DNA of 8,200 nt. Source: S012-113 sp039714715. Its GTDB lineage: Bacteria > Bacteroidota > Bacteroidia > Cytophagales > Cyclobacteriaceae. The stretch is taken from assembly GCA_039714715.1 (NCBI GenBank), contig JBDLIU010000204.1:1-8200 (forward strand), written 5' to 3'. A program made the position numbers and the translations under genes. Below are positions 6,732 to 8,200 of this stretch, one piece after another; position 1 is the stretch's first letter, and every line of letters starts with the position of its first letter. Under the pieces are notes generated by a model, which did no database searches, was not told where the DNA came from, and was given only the letters and a program-made list of their open reading frames with translations.

Positions 6732-8200
6732 CTACAATTCATACCGGATCCCAAACTGAAACAGTCTGGGGTTATATGATTTATATGCATTATTATGAGT
6801 CTCAAAATCAGGTCCGAAAAGGCGATAACTATTTTCTGATGCATGGAATAGGTTTACTGCATTAAAAAAGAGGCTTAAGCCTTTAAGCGGAAGTCTCTGT
6901 TTTAAAGAGAGATCCCAGCTCATATATTTTTCACTGAACTGATCCTCTTCAGGACGGTTTCCTACAGCTGTAATCACATCATCCTGCATTCTGAAAGAGA
7001 TGCGACCGGCAAATCCCCCAATATCAACACCCAGTACGATATTTATAATATGATCTCCCTGGTGAAGAAGACGAGCCGTTCTGAATGTATCTACTTCGGC
7101 AAACCTTTTAATCGGCGGACGGCCAGGGATGGGATTAGGTTCAAGATACTCATATAACCTGGACTCCTGATAATCCATTTCTGAGAAAGCCCTTGTATAG
7201 TTAATATTGAAAACCAGTGCATTCAAGGGCTTAGGCAAATACCAGAAGTTTGTCTGCCAATCAAGTTCAATACCTTTTACAATGGCAGGGTAAGGATTAT
7301 TCATGAAGGTACTGATTTGAGCACTTACCTCTGTTCTGGGTATACCGCTTTCGCCCTGTTCGGGCCACCCAACCTCCTCAGGTAAGTTTTCTGCCAATCG
7401 GGCAGCAGGATAGAACACATCTGACATTCTTTTGTAGAAACCTCCTGCTGTAAACAGCCCGATATATTTATGATGAAACGAGGTGTACAGATCCAGGTTT
7501 TGTGAGATCGCAGGCTGCAAGTTTGCGTTTCCCGTATATCCGTATTTTGCCTCAAAAATAAATTTCTTAGGTGCGAAATAACTGAAATCAGGGCGTGAAA
7601 TAGTTTTCGAGTATGCAAAACGTACATCAAACCAATCGCTTGCTTTATACCTTAATTGAAAATTGGGGAACCAGTGTCCATGGATTCTAACGGCATGATT
7701 CAGGGTATCCAGGTTATAACCTGTTTCTGTTTGAGTCTGAACGGTAAAATTGGCATGATAGTCGGTTTGAAGGCTCTCATATCTGACACCGCCCAGAAGC
7801 ATCCACTTTGTTCCAAAACTTAACTCAGTCATCAAATAAGCAGCAGCCAGCTCCTCTGTTCCATTGTAATCATCTTTCCATGTATCAGCAAAAACAGGAT
7901 ACCACGCCGGAGAGGCCAGTTGAATATAGGTATCCATTAAACCTCTATCTACAACAGTGACCATTTCATGGTTGCCACCCAGGAAATATTGTCCTCTCTC
8001 TTCCAGATAATCCGGATCCCTGAAATCCTCCAGCCTTAATGCAGCATCCGGGTTAATGTCATTTTCCAGCAAAAAGTCTCTGGCACCCTGATTCCATTGT
8101 ACTTCAGCTAAACGTGCGAAATTGCCATTCTTGTCAGTTTCGCGGGACAGGTGATGCATTTTACCTCCTGCTTTTATGTTACCTGAAATATTTTCATTGA
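6732..8200 (-). CDS. TonB-dependent outer-membrane receptor, C-terminal barrel (5' end beyond window)
   Basis: The frame is open from the right edge to the TAG stop at 6734-6732, giving 488 visible residues. They are the C-terminal part of an outer-membrane beta-barrel; the TonB box, plug domain and signal peptide lie outside the window. Recognisable barrel motifs, numbered from the Met encoded at 8159, are LLGGVRYE (121-128), FPNFQLRYK (164-172), AYSKTISRPDFSYFAP (182-197), TGNANLQPA (209-217), GGFYKRMSDVF (239-249), LSLFFNAVNLF (428-438) and the terminal FQFGIRYEL ending in a barrel-type strand. This pattern fits the large TonB receptors of the TIGR01782 type, not SusC, and no SusD partner is seen. 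The family imports sugars, siderophores or other ligands too large for porins; the substrate is unknown here. The ATG at 8159 has a tempting AGGAGG before it, but the frame continues upstream with family-like residues (SGNIKAGGKM), so it is internal. Confidence 0.92.
   Translation of the reverse strand, partial: NENISGNIKAGGKMHHLSRETDKNGNFARLAEVQWNQGARDFLLENDINPDAALRLEDFRDPDYLEERGQYFLGGNHEMVTVVDRGLMDTYIQLASPAWYPVFADTWKDDYNGTEELAAAYLMTELSFGTKWMLLGGVRYESLQTDYHANFTVQTQTETGYNLDTLNHAVRIHGHWFPNFQLRYKASDWFDVRFAYSKTISRPDFSYFAPKKFIFEAKYGYTGNANLQPAISQNLDLYTSFHHKYIGLFTAGGFYKRMSDVFYPAARLAENLPEEVGWPEQGESGIPRTEVSAQISTFMNNPYPAIVKGIELDWQTNFWYLPKPLNALVFNINYTRAFSEMDYQESRLYEYLEPNPIPGRPPIKRFAEVDTFRTARLLHQGDHIINIVLGVDIGGFAGRISFRMQDDVITAVGNRPEEDQFSEKYMSWDLSLKQRLPLKGLSLFFNAVNLFHASENSYRLFGPDFETHNNAYKSYNPRLFQFGIRYEL

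Noticed and set aside
7325..7630. Minus-strand open frame of 101 codons overlapping the receptor gene in another frame
   Set aside because: The receptor frame shows clear barrel motifs through this stretch. The alternative frame has no protein-like features and is a shadow.
8157..8169. ATG at 8159 preceded by AGGAGG with good spacing, as a gene start for a 475-residue protein
   Set aside because: The frame stays open to the window edge and the upstream codons read SGNIKAGGK, which fits the barrel family. A start here would give a receptor without plug or signal peptide. The AGGAGG comes from Ala-Gly-Gly codons.
6732..8200. SusC/SusD-type polysaccharide utilisation locus
   Set aside because: No SusD-like lipoprotein follows the receptor, the barrel motifs fit the TIGR01782-like receptors better than SusC, and no glycoside hydrolase is present in the window.

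Overview
The window looks like chromosomal DNA of a member of the Bacteroidota or the wider FCB group. The best evidence is a secreted protein ending in a type IX secretion (T9SS) type A sorting domain. A TonB-dependent receptor of the large-barrel kind supports this. So do A-rich translation leaders with mostly weak or absent Shine-Dalgarno sequences, and a perfect TAnnTTTG-type -7 promoter element. No genus can be named. There are no RNA genes, CRISPR arrays, insertion sequences or phage genes.

Layout, left to right. (1) Bases 1-199, minus strand: the N-terminal 66 codons of a DegT/DnrJ/EryC1/StrS-type PLP aminotransferase that runs off the left edge. (2) Bases 200-327: a divergent intergenic region with candidate promoters in both directions and an exact 9-bp direct repeat. 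(3) Bases 328-1188, plus strand: an AraC-family regulator with a cupin-like sensor domain. (4) Bases 1185-8200, minus strand: four closely packed genes transcribed right to left. They are a TonB-dependent receptor (5' end beyond the right edge), a T9SS-exported right-handed beta-helix protein, a parvulin/SurA-like lipoprotein, and a 14-helix membrane protein carrying a spermidine-synthase/methyltransferase-like domain. The spacings are 52, 6 and 11 bp, so the last three are almost certainly one transcription unit and the receptor very probably belongs to it. The araC gene and the last operon gene meet tail to tail and overlap by 4 bp.

Working model (inference): the receptor imports a ligand across the outer membrane. 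The beta-helix protein is exported by T9SS to the surface, where it binds or processes the same ligand. The periplasmic lipoprotein acts as a folding chaperone or holdase. The membrane protein does an unassigned SAM-type reaction or transport step at the inner membrane. The AraC regulator could sense a small molecule, for example a sugar, and control this operon or the divergent aminotransferase gene. Two enzyme-like proteins lack residues expected for the textbook reaction: the spermidine-synthase-like domain has no catalytic Asp motif, and the parvulin-like domain has no conserved histidines. They should not be annotated as spermidine synthase or as an active prolyl isomerase without further evidence.
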